The notes: a model not told the origin generated them from the letters alone. 64,000 nt of DNA from Pelosinus fermentans JBW45 (GCF_000271665.2 NZ_CP010978.1:280501-344500), one strand, 5' to 3'. Numbered from the stretch's first letter, positions 25,460 through 35,168 are shown. Numbers and translations are program-made.

Positions 25460-26749
25460 TTGAAACACGTAAAGCGCCTGTCGGCAGTGAAATCCAACAA
25501 CGGCATAAAATTCCTGACGCCCGCGGTTTCTCCCGGCAACCATTGTCCTATGCGCATCGCGTCCGTGAACGTAGAAAAAATCAAAGATTTGTCTTCCCTG
25601 CTGGTTGGAATGCCAGAGTGCACTACCTACTCGCGGCTGTTCAACCCCAAGCCGGAAGGCCGGCATGGCGAGCTGCATTGGCTGTATGTGCTGGACGCTC
25701 ACGAGGTGGTGTTTGGCTGCCGGGATGGGCTGATTGATGCCCTCCGAAAGATGGACAAAGCCGGAGCAAAGGCAATTCTAATGATTGTCACCTGCGTGCC
25801 GGAGCTGATTGGGGAGGACATCCAGGCAATTATCAATGAAGTGCAGCCGGAATTGTCCACACGCGTTACCTTTGTAATGCTGGGCCAGTTTAAAAACATC
25901 AGTTATCCTCCCGGTTCGTGGAAAACAATGGAGGCGCTGGGCACGCTGATGGACGGGAAAGCAACAGCTTCCAATCGCGTTAACGTGCTGGGGCGCGCTC
26001 CGGAGGAAGAACATATTCCCATGCCGTCCCTGCTGCCCACGCTCACGCGGCGAGGCCTTGCCCTGCGCTATCTGGCGCCGGGCTCTTCCCTGGACGATCT
26101 CCAAAGCGCTCCGGACGCCGCCCTGAATTTGGTGGTTTCTCCCTTTATGCAGGCGCTGGCCGCCAGGATGGAGCAGGAATATGGCGTGCCCTATATCGCC
26201 CTGCACACTCTATATGATGTAGAGAGCATCGACAAGGCCTATACGGCTCTTGCGGAATACTTCGGCTTTTCCTGGGACAATACATTTAAAAAGGAACGGC
26301 AGGAAGCCCTTTCTTTGCAGAGTCAGGCAAAGGAAAGGCTGGGTGGGCTTCGGTATGTATTCTGTCCTAGAATTGACATACCCCTTCCGCTGGCCGTCTA
26401 TCTTACCGGGCTTGGCATGGAGCCGCTGCTTTTGCATTTGGAGGAATATTATCCCGAGGACAGGGGCTATGCCAAGGAGCTTATTGACATGGGCCATAAT
26501 CCGTGGATTTGCCGGATGGTGAATGCACAAGCAGATTTGCCGATATTGAAAAAACTAGCTCCGGATTTATGCTTTGGCTATTTGCCGGAACCCAACAAAA
26601 CCATTACCTGCGTACCGGATTTATTTGATTTTTATGGACAAGTGGGCTATGCCCGGACGAGTCACCTGTTAAAAAGAATCTTAGACGTATTGAGTGAAAT
26701 GAACGCAACAGGGAAAGGAGGGACTGCACATGGGTCTGCATCGATTTAA
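25460..26749 (+). CDS. Nitrogenase component 1-like protein, three-cysteine (D/BchN-type) subunit
   Basis: About 429 residues of the oxidoreductase/nitrogenase component 1 superfamily. With the TTG 25460 start, cysteines fall at 29 (NHCPMR), 54 (GMPECTTYS) and 112 (IVTCVPELIGEDI). These match the three P-cluster ligand positions of NifD and closely resemble the numbering I recall for BchN (26, 51, 112). The third is followed by the family motif PELIGEDI. The FeMo-cofactor Cys/His ligands of NifD are not evident. Start is uncertain: the strong site GGAGGGG (25437-25443) better fits an ATA at 25451 that overlaps the NifH-like stop as ATAA; an ATG at 25388 would overlap by 67 bases. Confidence 0.88.
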   Translation: MKHVKRLSAVKSNNGIKFLTPAVSPGNHCPMRIASVNVEKIKDLSSLLVGMPECTTYSRLFNPKPEGRHGELHWLYVLDAHEVVFGCRDGLIDALRKMDKAGAKAILMIVTCVPELIGEDIQAIINEVQPELSTRVTFVMLGQFKNISYPPGSWKTMEALGTLMDGKATASNRVNVLGRAPEEEHIPMPSLLPTLTRRGLALRYLAPGSSLDDLQSAPDAALNLVVSPFMQALAARMEQEYGVPYIALHTLYDVESIDKAYTALAEYFGFSWDNTFKKERQEALSLQSQAKERLGGLRYVFCPRIDIPLPLAVYLTGLGMEPLLLHLEEYYPEDRGYAKELIDMGHNPWICRMVNAQADLPILKKLAPDLCFGYLPEPNKTITCVPDLFDFYGQVGYARTSHLLKRILDVLSEMNATGKGGTAHGSASI

Positions 26750-27959
26750 GCCGCTGCCTTCGGGACGCATGGGTATTCTTTGGACACTTGCTGCCATTCG
26801 TGATGCTGCACTTGTGGAATTTGGCTGCATGGGACACATGCTCTACAGCGGTGTAACGCTCAAACGTGCTGGTGTACATAACGCCTGCAAGCTCTACTCC
26901 ACCCACATAGACGAAACGGATATCGCCCTTGGCGGCACAGAGAGGCTTAATCATACCATTGACAATGTGGTAAAGCGCGATCAGCCTCGCGTGATTTTTC
27001 TTTTGCCCTCCTCGATTCCCGAGGTGATCGGGACGGATCTTCCTGCTCTTTGCGCAGAATTGCAGCCGGAATATCCCGGCGTTCGCCTGCTGCCATTCGG
27101 GTACGGCGGTTTTAATATCACTCACCATCGCGGCGTGCAGGAAGCCCTTCAGCTGCTTGTCAAAACGCTGCCGGCGGATGTGAAACGGACGCAGGAGCCG
27201 ACCTTTAATATCATAGGCTCCTGCGCTGATCTGTTCCGCTTTCAGGCGGATGCTATGGAGCTGGTCCGTATAATGGAGGGGACATTTGGCATAAAGCCGC
27301 TGTGTGTGATGACCTCAGATACATCGATTACAGAAATTGAGAATATGGGCGGCGCACATATCAACCTTGTCATACGGCGCGAAGGCGAACCTGCTGCGAA
27401 GCACTTGCGACAGCGCTTTGGCACGCCCTATCTTTTGGGACGGCCATACGGCATTGACGGAACCACCCGGTGGCTTGAGCAAATTGCGCAAATAGCTGGT
27501 TTGACTCCTGATTCCGCTTTCCTCAAGGAGCAGCGGGAAATCTCCTGGCAGCAGCTTGCGTCCGTAATGCCGTCCTTTTCGCACATCATAAGAGCACACC
27601 CGGAGGAAGCTGTATTGTCTTTGGGCGGACATGCCGATGTGGTCAGGGGTATTCTTACTTTTGGTTGCGGCGAGCTTTCCCTTGCCAAGGGAACCTGCTG
27701 GTGTGACTGCCCCGATATGACCAGCGAGGACATTCCCTATTTTTCCGAAGACGAATGGACGCGAGCGGTACAGGAACATAAGAAGGGCTATCTCATGGCC
27801 AGCGGCGAAGCGCTGGAATGGGCGGGCCGCAATGCAGAACTGCAAATTTCCAATCCCGACATAAAATGGCGCTTGCATCCCTATGAGCCGCCCTTTACGG
27901 GCTTCCGCGGCGCTGTTCATCTGGTAAATTTATGGATTAATGAGAATATTGAGGATTGA
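26730..27959 (+). CDS. Nitrogenase component 1-like protein, one-cysteine (K/BchB-type) subunit
   Basis: A 409-residue second component-1 protein overlapping the previous gene by 20 bases. Of the three ligand positions only the middle one survives: Cys33 in VEFGCMGHMLYSG. The first is replaced around GRMG (12-15), and the third is Ser in LLPSSIPEVIGTDL. Together with the partner's three Cys this gives a 3+1 set for one [4Fe-4S] cluster, as in dark-operative protochlorophyllide and chlorophyllide oxidoreductases, and unlike the 3+3 P-cluster. The C-terminal half has extra cysteines (GTCWCDCPD) of unknown role. It is the last gene of the cluster and is followed by a terminator. The family is certain; the substrate is unknown. 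Confidence 0.88.
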   Translation: MGLHRFKPLPSGRMGILWTLAAIRDAALVEFGCMGHMLYSGVTLKRAGVHNACKLYSTHIDETDIALGGTERLNHTIDNVVKRDQPRVIFLLPSSIPEVIGTDLPALCAELQPEYPGVRLLPFGYGGFNITHHRGVQEALQLLVKTLPADVKRTQEPTFNIIGSCADLFRFQADAMELVRIMEGTFGIKPLCVMTSDTSITEIENMGGAHINLVIRREGEPAAKHLRQRFGTPYLLGRPYGIDGTTRWLEQIAQIAGLTPDSAFLKEQREISWQQLASVMPSFSHIIRAHPEEAVLSLGGHADVVRGILTFGCGELSLAKGTCWCDCPDMTSEDIPYFSEDEWTRAVQEHKKGYLMASGEALEWAGRNAELQISNPDIKWRLHPYEPPFTGFRGAVHLVNLWINENIED

Positions 27960-28020
27960 TAACACCAAGGAAACTGGACAGCTCATTTCTTTTGTCTGGG
28001 ACAGTAAGAAAATATAAAGT

Positions 28021-28075
28021 TTTAAAGACCCTATAAAGCAGACAATTGGAAAATCTGCTCCATAGGGTCTTTAAA
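28021..28075. terminator. Bidirectional terminator ending the receptor/reductase cluster
   Basis: TTTAAAGACCCTAT plus AGCAGA pairs with TCTGCT plus ATAGGGTCTTTAAA across an 11-base loop, with a two-base internal mismatch. It lies between convergent genes. Confidence 0.8.
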
Positions 28076-28110
28076 GATAACGTTCTTAGATATTGTCTTT
28101 GATAAAGGTG

Positions 28111-28641
28111 TTATTCCAGGTCATCGTCGTTTTTCTTTAATGGTTTCATAGCTGGTTTTATTAGTCTAAATACATTTCCCGCTTGTTCAGAAGCTATGTT
28201 CTTTACAAATTCTTTTTCCGAAACTTGAGCCAGAACTAAACCGTATATCGATGTAGTTGCAACGTTTTCCAATGCTGTAGTAAGGGGGAGGGGCATCGTT
28301 CCCTCCACTTTAAATAAGGAAGTAACAGAGTAAATTAAAAACCATATAAATGTTGAAAAAATCCATCCCTTGAACAGAAGATTTGTACTTTTGATTAAAG
28401 GAATAAGGTAAATGAAAACAATTCCGAGAATGCCCATAAAACCGATATTTGCCGCTAGTGCAAACAAGATTTCTCCTGTGCTAAATGGTGGGACCTTCCC
28501 CAAAATGATGATTGCAGTCCAATCTGCAAACCGAAGAGTGGTGAGACCTAGAAAACCAAACAGTAAACTCGCCATATTCGCGACTAATCCACCCGTAATC
28601 CCTGCAATGAAACCTCTGGTAAATTTGTCTCTCAAAATCAT
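28111..28641 (-). CDS. Hypothetical integral membrane protein
   Basis: A 176-residue protein I do not recognise. It has about four hydrophobic segments: near residues 8-33, 42-65, 68-88 and 92-112, then a less hydrophobic region and a charged C-terminal tail (KPLKKNDDDLE). The N-terminal GFIAGITGGLVANMASLLFG is Gly-rich. The start ATG 28641 follows a GGAG site. Transcribed toward the reductase cluster but separated from it by a bidirectional terminator. Similar small membrane proteins of unknown function occur in spore-forming Firmicutes. Confidence 0.7.
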   Translation of the reverse strand: MILRDKFTRGFIAGITGGLVANMASLLFGFLGLTTLRFADWTAIIILGKVPPFSTGEILFALAANIGFMGILGIVFIYLIPLIKSTNLLFKGWIFSTFIWFLIYSVTSLFKVEGTMPLPLTTALENVATTSIYGLVLAQVSEKEFVKNIASEQAGNVFRLIKPAMKPLKKNDDDLE

Positions 28642-28699
28642 TCCTCTCCTTCGTAAGCTATAACTTTAGTATAAACAAGGCTTTAGAAACTATTCTTTT

Positions 28700-28861
28700 A
28701 TACGTACGTGTAGGTATTCTTTTACAGCAATATAGTAATGAACATTATGAAGAATCGTTGGAAATTGCGGCCGATTTTCTGAAGGTAGACGTCAAGGATT
28801 CTGATTTGTATACCAATGAACGAATTAAATCCAAGATCCACCCTTTGTCAAAATCAAACTA
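28700..28861 (+). pseudogene. Possible 3' gene remnant of unknown family
   Basis: An open frame without a credible start reads VGILLQQYSNEHYEESLEIA and then a charged tail ending KIHPLSKSN and TAG at about 28861. The residue pattern looks coding, but no family is recognised. The stop lies within the terminator palindrome at 28854-28901. Confidence 0.3.
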
Positions 28862-28901
28862 GGAGTACCTTACATAAAATTGCAAGGTACTCCTAGTTTG
28901 A
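28854..28901. terminator. Bidirectional terminator
   Basis: Perfect 18-bp inverted repeat (arm TCAAACTAGGAGTACCTT) with a 12-base loop. It lies three bases beyond the stop of the small minus-strand gene, and the minus-strand product is followed by TTTTG. Confidence 0.8.
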
Positions 28902-28903
28902 TT

Positions 28904-29035
28904 TTAGGTGTTTGGGTGATTTGGTTGGGCGTTCTTAGCAATATATTCTGCATTCTTAATATCCTGGTTTTTTTCTTTTGAACTTTTATCTTTTATACTT
29001 TGCTGTTGTAAGTTACTGTCTTGCTGCTGTGTCAT
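28904..29035 (-). CDS. Small hydrophilic Gln/Lys/Asn-rich protein
   Basis: A 43-residue frame starting at ATG 29035 behind a near-perfect AGGAGGTGAT site and ending directly before a terminator, so it is very likely a real gene despite its size. The sequence opens MTQQQDSNLQQQSIKDKSSK and ends AQPNHPNT. It has no hydrophobic segment, is strongly polar and contains no Cys or Trp. The composition recalls small spore proteins of Firmicutes (gamma-type SASP or Tlp-like), but no signature is recognised. Function unknown. Confidence 0.65.
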   Translation of the reverse strand: MTQQQDSNLQQQSIKDKSSKEKNQDIKNAEYIAKNAQPNHPNT

Positions 29036-29285
29036 AGAATCACCTCCTGACCGTAGTATTTACTCATGGTTACTGAGATATGCAATTAATGCATGTCATA
29101 GGAACAGGATTACCGGCAATTGATCTAGAAATCAAGTCCACCTTAATGACCTCATTTTTTTTGACACAGGGATGAAAGATGGACACCTGCCCGCGTGCCC
29201 TAAGTGAAGTGCGCCCTATCGATTGTAACATGGTTCGTTGGTGTGCATAAAATAGTATGACATGATAAAAGAAAGGAGACTTAAC

Positions 29286-30854
29286 GTGATACACTCCAGA
29301 TTTAGCTTTAAGAGATTTAAACGACTGGTACAAAAAGCTAGTGCTCCAGTGTTGTCCATAGCCAATCTGCCTATGCTGCTCTCAATTGGCGATTGGCTTT
29401 ATATAATGAAACAGATTGAAAATGGCAAACTGCCAACTATGCCCAATGGTGAGAAAAAGGCTAAATTACGTAAGCATACGAATATCATTACCTTCAAAGA
29501 TGTGGAAGGTAATGATGAAGCCAAGCTGGAACTCAAGGAAATTCTAGAGTTTATCAAGCATCCCAGAAAATTTAGTGATTTGGGTGCTCGAATTCCTAAA
29601 GGCGTTCTTTTGTACGGGCCTCCCGGAACCGGCAAAACACTAATGGCAAAAGCATTAGCAGGTGAGGCAGGAGTACCTTTCTTGAGCATGAGCGGTTCTG
29701 AATTCGTAGAAATGTATGTTGGTGTTGGTGCTTCCAGGGTACGTGATCTATTTAAGGAAGGCAGGAAGAAGGCACCATGTATTATCTTCATTGACGAGAT
29801 TGATGCGGTTGGACGGCAGCGTGGAGCTGGTGTAGGTGGCGGAAATGATGAACGAGAACAAACCCTTAATCAATTGCTGGTAGAAATGGATGGATTCGAT
29901 GCCAATAAAGGTATCTTTGTTGTTGCGGCGACTAATCGAACGGATATTCTCGATCCGGCGCTTTTACGACCGGGACGATTTGACCGCCGTATTGTAGTGG
30001 ATCGACCAGATCTTAGGGGGCGCCTTAACATATTAAAAGTGCATACTAGACGTAAACCCTTAGCCGATAAGATGGATCTTGAAGTTCTAGCCCGCCGTAC
30101 CCCTGGTTTTACAGGAGCTGATCTCAGCAATGTAGTGAATGAAGCTGCCATTCTTGCTGTGCGTCAGGGGAAAACATGCATAGAAATGGATGACATGGAG
30201 GAAGCAGTGGAGCGGGTAGTGGCAGGACCGGAGCGTAAAGGTCGTTTTATGAATGCAAGAGATAAGAAACTTACCGCGTACCATGAGGCTGGCCATGTTT
30301 TAGTTGCAATGCTTCTAAGGTACGCTGATCCAATTCATAGGGTGTCGATTATTCCACGCGGTCAGGCTGGTGGATATACTCTTACTTTGCCTAAGGAAGA
30401 TCGTTGTTATTTTACTAGATCGGAAATTTTCGATCAGATTAAAATTCTGATGGGCGGCCGAGCATCTGAAAGCCTGATTTTTAATGAAACGAGCACTGGA
30501 GTGCATAATGACCTAATACAAGCCACGGAACTTGCACGTAAAATGGTCTGTGAATACGGTATGAGCGATACCTTGGGACCAGTCGCTTTATCACGATCTC
30601 AGGAACAGGTTTTTTTGGGCCGTGATATTGCTCGCCGTCTTAATAATAGCCAGGAAATGGACTATACCATAGATAAAGAAATACACCAGATACTAGAGAA
30701 CGCTTATGAAAAAGCCGAAGAAATAATCAAATCCAATCTTGATAAGCTGCGACTTATTGCAACGGCTCTATTAGAACGAGAGAAGTTGGATGGCGAAGAA
30801 TTGAGTCAGTTGCTAGGAAGACAAGAGACAGATCTTGATGTAAAAAATGAATAG
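29286..30854 (+). CDS. Short FtsH-type AAA+ zinc metalloprotease
   Basis: A 522-residue ATP-dependent protease. AAA+ module: Walker A GPPGTGKT, Walker [12 protein letters not shown], second region of homology [21 protein letters not shown]. Protease module: zinc motif HEAGH and the later Asp region ([18 protein letters not shown]). The start GTG 29286 is seven bases behind AAAGGAG. Canonical FtsH is usually over 600 residues with two membrane segments flanking an extracytoplasmic domain. Here only about 70 residues precede the AAA module, with one weakly hydrophobic stretch ([20 protein letters not shown]). It therefore looks peripheral or soluble and is probably a specialised paralogue. Confidence 0.92.
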   Translation: MIHSRFSFKRFKRLVQKASAPVLSIANLPMLLSIGDWLYIMKQIENGKLPTMPNGEKKAKLRKHTNIITFKDVEGNDEAKLELKEILEFIKHPRKFSDLGARIPKGVLLYGPPGTGKTLMAKALAGEAGVPFLSMSGSEFVEMYVGVGASRVRDLFKEGRKKAPCIIFIDEIDAVGRQRGAGVGGGNDEREQTLNQLLVEMDGFDANKGIFVVAATNRTDILDPALLRPGRFDRRIVVDRPDLRGRLNILKVHTRRKPLADKMDLEVLARRTPGFTGADLSNVVNEAAILAVRQGKTCIEMDDMEEAVERVVAGPERKGRFMNARDKKLTAYHEAGHVLVAMLLRYADPIHRVSIIPRGQAGGYTLTLPKEDRCYFTRSEIFDQIKILMGGRASESLIFNETSTGVHNDLIQATELARKMVCEYGMSDTLGPVALSRSQEQVFLGRDIARRLNNSQEMDYTIDKEIHQILENAYEKAEEIIKSNLDKLRLIATALLEREKLDGEELSQLLGRQETDLDVKNE

Positions 30855-30870
30855 GTTTGACTATGCACTA

Positions 30871-31608
30871 CTATTCTTGGAAAGCTGCATTATGAAACCA
30901 TACATGTCCCAACTGATGTTTGTTTCTTCCTCGATTTTTCCTTTCTCGTATGGGTTTTGCTGGAATGCCAGCTACAAACGTGTTTGGATCAACACTTTTG
31001 GTTACCACCGATCTTGCAGCGACTACTGCTTGTTCACCCACCACTATACCTGGCAATAACATCGAATGAGAGAAAACTTTAGCAAAGTCCTCTACTTTCA
31101 CCGGTGCATAAATTCGTTTTCCGTGATTGTATTCAAGATGCGAATGCGTGTAAATTTCCACCTTCTCAGTTAATGTTACAAAATTGCCAAGAGTAATTCC
31201 TCCTTTGCCATCGAGGAATACTTCACGATTCAGAAAAACATCATCGCCGACTTCAATGTTATGACCAAAATTAAAACGTACACCCTCCATGGCGATGAAA
31301 TTTTTTCCGCATTTTTTAAATAATTTTTGGGCAAGAATGCGGCGAAAGGGGACTGCAAAATTAGTAATTAAACTAAGTGGCAGTTTGTCAAATATCTCCC
31401 AGAGTAAATGCAAGAATTTCTGTTCCATTGTAAGAGGTAGAGCCTTAATTTGGGGCAAATATTCGTCGTATAGTTTAAATTCATCAAATAATTCCTTGGG
31501 AAATAAATGGGTTGCGTTAATTAATTCTAGAATTGTGCAGGTTTTTTTCTCATCTAATCCGCTTTGAACCATGGATTCAATAGTCGACAGCTTATTCTCA
31601 ATATTCAT
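30871..31608 (-). CDS. Acyltransferase with left-handed beta-helix (LbH) fold
   Basis: A 245-residue hexapeptide-repeat transferase. Residues from about 120 onward show the repeats: RFNFGHNIEVGDDVFLNREVFL, GGITLGNFVTL, then VEIYTHSHLEYNHGKRIYAPV, LLPGIVVGEQAVVAARSVVT and AGIPAKPIRE, as in maltose/galactoside O-acetyltransferases. The N-terminal 100 residues are helical and unlike LacA. Start ATG 31608 is five bases behind GGGAGG; an upstream in-frame start is less likely. Convergent with the FtsH-like gene, 16 bases apart. Confidence 0.85.
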   Translation of the reverse strand: MNIENKLSTIESMVQSGLDEKKTCTILELINATHLFPKELFDEFKLYDEYLPQIKALPLTMEQKFLHLLWEIFDKLPLSLITNFAVPFRRILAQKLFKKCGKNFIAMEGVRFNFGHNIEVGDDVFLNREVFLDGKGGITLGNFVTLTEKVEIYTHSHLEYNHGKRIYAPVKVEDFAKVFSHSMLLPGIVVGEQAVVAARSVVTKSVDPNTFVAGIPAKPIRERKNRGRNKHQLGHVWFHNAAFQE

Positions 31609-31745
31609 AAATACCTCCCAAGCTACATGATGTCGAATATGAAAGTGATCTTCCATTAACCTTAACACTCCAGAACATTCATTCTGGCATCACGATTACA
31701 ATCCATTGCTGGTAATATAGAAATACGTTATTCTTTTGTATCCTT

Positions 31746-33845
31746 TTAAGACACTTTAAATTCGGATACCAAACTATATAGACGATCGGAGATTTCGACC
31801 AATTGTTTGGTAGAATCTACAATTGCCAGCATTCCAGCAGCCTGTTCTTCTACGGCAGCAGCTACTTGCTGTGTAGAAGCAGACGTCTGTTCTGTAATTG
31901 CAGCAGCATTTTCTATATCTGCCATAGTGTATTGTACCTCTTCGTTCATGATACTGGCAGCGGAAGATACGTCATCGACAACCACAATAATCTCACCGAC
32001 GGCCTTTTCGATATCGTCAAAATGAGTCCCAGCCTGAATGGCAATTTCCATACTATCGGTAATTTCCTGAGAGCCCTTATTCATACTTTCGGTTATGGAC
32101 GCAATCTGTTCCTGAATGCCGTTGATAAGCTGAGCTATCTGCTGGGCTGCACCACCGGACTGCTCAGCAAGTTTTCTTACTTCATCTGCAACAACAGCAA
32201 ACCCACGACCTGCTTCACCCGCTCTGGCTGCCTCAATGGCAGCGTTAAGAGCCAACAGATTAGTCTGTCCGGCAATGCCGGTAATCACTTCAATAATGTT
32301 GCCAATTTCAGAAGACTGGGCTAATAGCAGTTGGCTTTCTTGTAAGCTACTGTTGTTATGCTTTACAAATACGCTCATACTTTGCACTGTTTGTTTTACG
32401 GATTGAAGACCGATGGAACTTACATCCTGTGACCTTTTAGCGACTTGGAGCATTTCATGGCATTTGTCAGTAACCGTTTTTCCAGACTCACCTACTTGCT
32501 TAGTCTTATTGGCAGCGTCTGATACATGGGCTGCCTGTTGGTCGGCACCTTGAGCCAGTGCCTGCATTGTCATGGTCACTTCCTCTGTCATTTTGCCTGC
32601 ATCTTGGCAAGCGTCGGCTACGTCACGGGAAAGATTCTTTATCTTTTCCGATTCATCGGTTATATTATTTACCACTCCGCGCAAGGTAGAGACGGTATTG
32701 CTGAAGGCATAGGCTAGCCTGCCAATTTCATCTTGAGAGTCAATTTGAATGGAACCAGTTAAATCTCCGGCAGCCACCTGGTCGGCAAACTTGCTGAGTT
32801 GGCTAAAAAGGCGACCAACAGCGAAATAAATGACTATAGACATTAGTGCGATGATAATCACTGTGATCAATAGCATCATTGAGAGTATTTTATTCGCTGA
32901 CGCGAAAAGCTCATCCTCGAAAACAACATTGGCGACTGTCCAGCCTGCTATTGGAATGGGGTTATAAAAAACAATTTTTTTATCTGTTCCATCGGTATAA
33001 CGGAATATGCCAGGTTTGCCGCCGGCAATCAGTTCGCCAAGTTTTCGGATATTTTCGTTATCAATATTTGATATTTTTTCTTTCATAGCCCACTCCGAAT
33101 TAGGATGAACAACGAAGGTACCGTCTTGTGCCAAAAGAAACCCATACCCTTTTTCTCCATACTTTAACTGCTGGGTTATTTGCTGGATTGTTTCGATAGT
33201 CAGACTTGCACCAGCGCCAGCTGTTACGTTTCCTTGATTATCTTTTCGATAGGCAATCATAAGCACCATATTTTTGTCATACGCCTGAGAATATGCAGGC
33301 TTATAAATAGCATCATAAGGAATACCACCGGTACGGGAAAATCGTTCCCCTGCTTCTAATGCGCCACCCTTTGCCCATGGAGTAGTCTTTAATACTCCTG
33401 CTTTAACATCATAAAAACGAGCTGTCAGTTTACTTAAAGCTTCAGGATTGCTATATTCCTGAGGTTCTAAGAAGTTGACAATATGTAGAGCTGCATATTG
33501 ATTTGGATATGCTTCATTGATAAATTTCCAACGGGATAGCAGGAGTTCATCAATCAGCTTTGTGGATTCATCCTCCCGTTTAAGATCAAGTTGTGGATTC
33601 GTCTTCAATATCCGTGCAACCATCGGACTTGCAGCTGTTTCACGTACTTCACCAAGCCGCCCGGTCAACCAAGTATTCATATGGTCGGCCGCTTCACCGG
33701 TTCTAAGTACCATAGATTCAGTTAATTCCGATTCAATTACCTTGTGGAACTGCCAATAAGCAACCCCGGTCAGAGAGAGTAAACCAATAATAATCACTGG
33801 TAATATTATAGCTAACAGTTTAAATTTAAAAGACAAGTTTTTCAT
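31746..33845 (-). CDS. Methyl-accepting chemotaxis protein with extracytoplasmic Cache domain
   Basis: A 699-residue receptor. Membrane segment at about 8-30, a large extracytoplasmic dCache-type domain (about 35-315) with the typical [17 protein letters not shown] and [13 protein letters not shown], a second membrane segment (about 325-345), HAMP, and the signalling domain with [43 protein letters not shown]. Start ATG 33845 behind GGAGG. Cache receptors commonly bind amino acids or organic acids. Stands alone. Confidence 0.95.
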   Translation of the reverse strand: MKNLSFKFKLLAIILPVIIIGLLSLTGVAYWQFHKVIESELTESMVLRTGEAADHMNTWLTGRLGEVRETAASPMVARILKTNPQLDLKREDESTKLIDELLLSRWKFINEAYPNQYAALHIVNFLEPQEYSNPEALSKLTARFYDVKAGVLKTTPWAKGGALEAGERFSRTGGIPYDAIYKPAYSQAYDKNMVLMIAYRKDNQGNVTAGAGASLTIETIQQITQQLKYGEKGYGFLLAQDGTFVVHPNSEWAMKEKISNIDNENIRKLGELIAGGKPGIFRYTDGTDKKIVFYNPIPIAGWTVANVVFEDELFASANKILSMMLLITVIIIALMSIVIYFAVGRLFSQLSKFADQVAAGDLTGSIQIDSQDEIGRLAYAFSNTVSTLRGVVNNITDESEKIKNLSRDVADACQDAGKMTEEVTMTMQALAQGADQQAAHVSDAANKTKQVGESGKTVTDKCHEMLQVAKRSQDVSSIGLQSVKQTVQSMSVFVKHNNSSLQESQLLLAQSSEIGNIIEVITGIAGQTNLLALNAAIEAARAGEAGRGFAVVADEVRKLAEQSGGAAQQIAQLINGIQEQIASITESMNKGSQEITDSMEIAIQAGTHFDDIEKAVGEIIVVVDDVSSAASIMNEEVQYTMADIENAAAITEQTSASTQQVAAAVEEQAAGMLAIVDSTKQLVEISDRLYSLVSEFKVS

Positions 33846-34207
33846 CGTTTAAAACCTCCAAAAAAAAATTGATCAATTGCTTTCCAGTCTCCCGAATTGT
33901 GAATGACGATAGATGACATGATCCAATTCAAATGCAGTGTTATATATTTTTACTAACACAAATCTGCCTCCCTAAAAACTAATTTTTAATATAGCCATAA
34001 ATAAAACCAACCACGTAACTGACTGGCATTGGACCTTTCCTGCGAAATATCAGTCTGATAATCAAAATGTTTTCACCTTTAGACCTACCGTTTTGCAGTC
34101 TTACTTTGGCTTTAGTTCACAAAATTTGCCAGCCATAATTTCACTGTAATGTATTTGTATATAAAATACAATTGACTTAACAAAAATGTAATTTATTATT
34201 AATATCC
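33846..34207. other. Intergenic region with an orphan promoter/operator
   Basis: No gene is seen. TGTATTT-N7-AAATACA (34150-34170) is a short dyad directly followed by TTGACT (34172-34177), and a TATTAT lies 16 bases beyond. This looks like the promoter and operator of the decayed WYL-type regulator that follows. Confidence 0.4.
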
Positions 34208-34372
34208 TTGGGCTTTGATTATTTTGATGATTCGTTTCTTATTTCGAACGACGACGGAAGTCTTACTTTAGTGGCAGAGTTTCCTAAAGACAAGAGGATA
34301 AAGTCTTTTTTGTTCGGTATACTGGCGGCCAAGCATTTGAATAAAATAAGATGGAGTAAGCATACTAAATGA
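34208..34372 (+). pseudogene. Remnant of a WYL-domain regulator C-terminus
   Basis: A 54-codon frame reading FDYFDDSFLISNDDGSLTLV then AEFPKDKRIKSFLFG resembles the WYL C-terminal extension of YafY-like DeoR/WYL regulators. The helix-turn-helix and WYL core are missing, and the expected ending is replaced by an unrelated basic tail. No start codon with a ribosome binding site is present. Confidence 0.5.
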
Positions 34373-34404
34373 TGATATAAACAGAAAGAAGGGAGAGAAT
34401 CAAT

Positions 34405-34854
34405 ATGTTTAGCTTACGGCCTTATGGGCAAAATCATGGACATCAAAAAAATGCACTGAGTAAGTTTGCACGAAATTTTTTAGGAGATGATTTTGAAGCA
34501 CTCTTTGAGAATGTAGATAACTTCCCCAGTTCATTTCGAGTAGATCTGCGAGAAACTGACAATCAATATGTATTAGAAGCGGATCTACCTGGTATTAATA
34601 AAGAAGATATAAGCCTGCGTTATGAAAATAATTATTTAACAATTAGTGCGAACAGAAATGAGACGCAAGAAGTAAAAAGTGAAAAAGATTATGTCCGTCG
34701 GGAGAGACGGTTCGGCCAGTTCCAACGGAATTTTTATTTAGACAATATTCAAGAGGACAAAATTGATGCCAAATTTGATCACGGCGTTCTTACTGTTACC
34801 TTGCTAAAATCAGATAACGTTCAGGCAAAGCAGGGCAATATCCCTATTCAATAA
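34405..34854 (+). CDS. Hsp20/alpha-crystallin family small heat-shock protein
   Basis: A 149-residue holdase chaperone. The alpha-crystallin domain runs from about residue 43: FRVDLRETDNQYVLEADLPGINKEDI, RRERRFGQFQRNFYL and the beta-strand region DAKFDHGVLTVTL. The C-terminal tail ends NIPIQ (the IPI motif mediates oligomer contacts). No CIRCE element is seen upstream. Start ATG 34405 behind GGGAG. Followed by a hairpin. Confidence 0.95.
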   Translation: MFSLRPYGQNHGHQKNALSKFARNFLGDDFEALFENVDNFPSSFRVDLRETDNQYVLEADLPGINKEDISLRYENNYLTISANRNETQEVKSEKDYVRRERRFGQFQRNFYLDNIQEDKIDAKFDHGVLTVTLLKSDNVQAKQGNIPIQ

Positions 34855-34901
34855 TCGTTAGAGCATGAATGAGAGATCTCAATAGATCCCCTGGATTGAG
34901 C

Positions 34902-34975
34902 AAATCTAAAGAAAGGCTACCCATATTAATCGATTATGGGTAGCCTTTCTTTAGATTTGACATAGCGGTGAATGT
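34902..34975. repeat. Dispersed hairpin repeat, copy B, also terminator of the Hsp20 gene
   Basis: A perfect 24-bp inverted repeat (34902-34925 with 34935-34958) containing AAAGGCTACCCATA, followed by the tail TTGACATAGCGGTGAATG. The tail recurs at 44248 (TTGACATAGCGATGAA), which marks this as a member of the family rather than an ordinary terminator. Confidence 0.7.
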
Positions 34976-35168
34976 CCTCTTCATTAGAAACCATATTTGT
35001 ATGGAACACAATGAAAAAATAAGAAATCATGATCTAGAAGTAGCCGACCTAATTTTCATGGGGAAGCAGTTTTATTGTAAAAAAACGTATTGACCTGACT
35101 ATAACTTCACAGTTTATCCTTTTAGATAAGAAACTGCAAGCATAAATGGATCTAGGAGGCTAGGTAAT

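Noticed and set aside
24699-27959. Nitrogen fixation (true nifHDK)
   Set aside because: The second component-1 protein lacks two of three P-cluster ligands, the FeMo-cofactor ligands are not evident, and no nifB, nifE/N or nifV is present.
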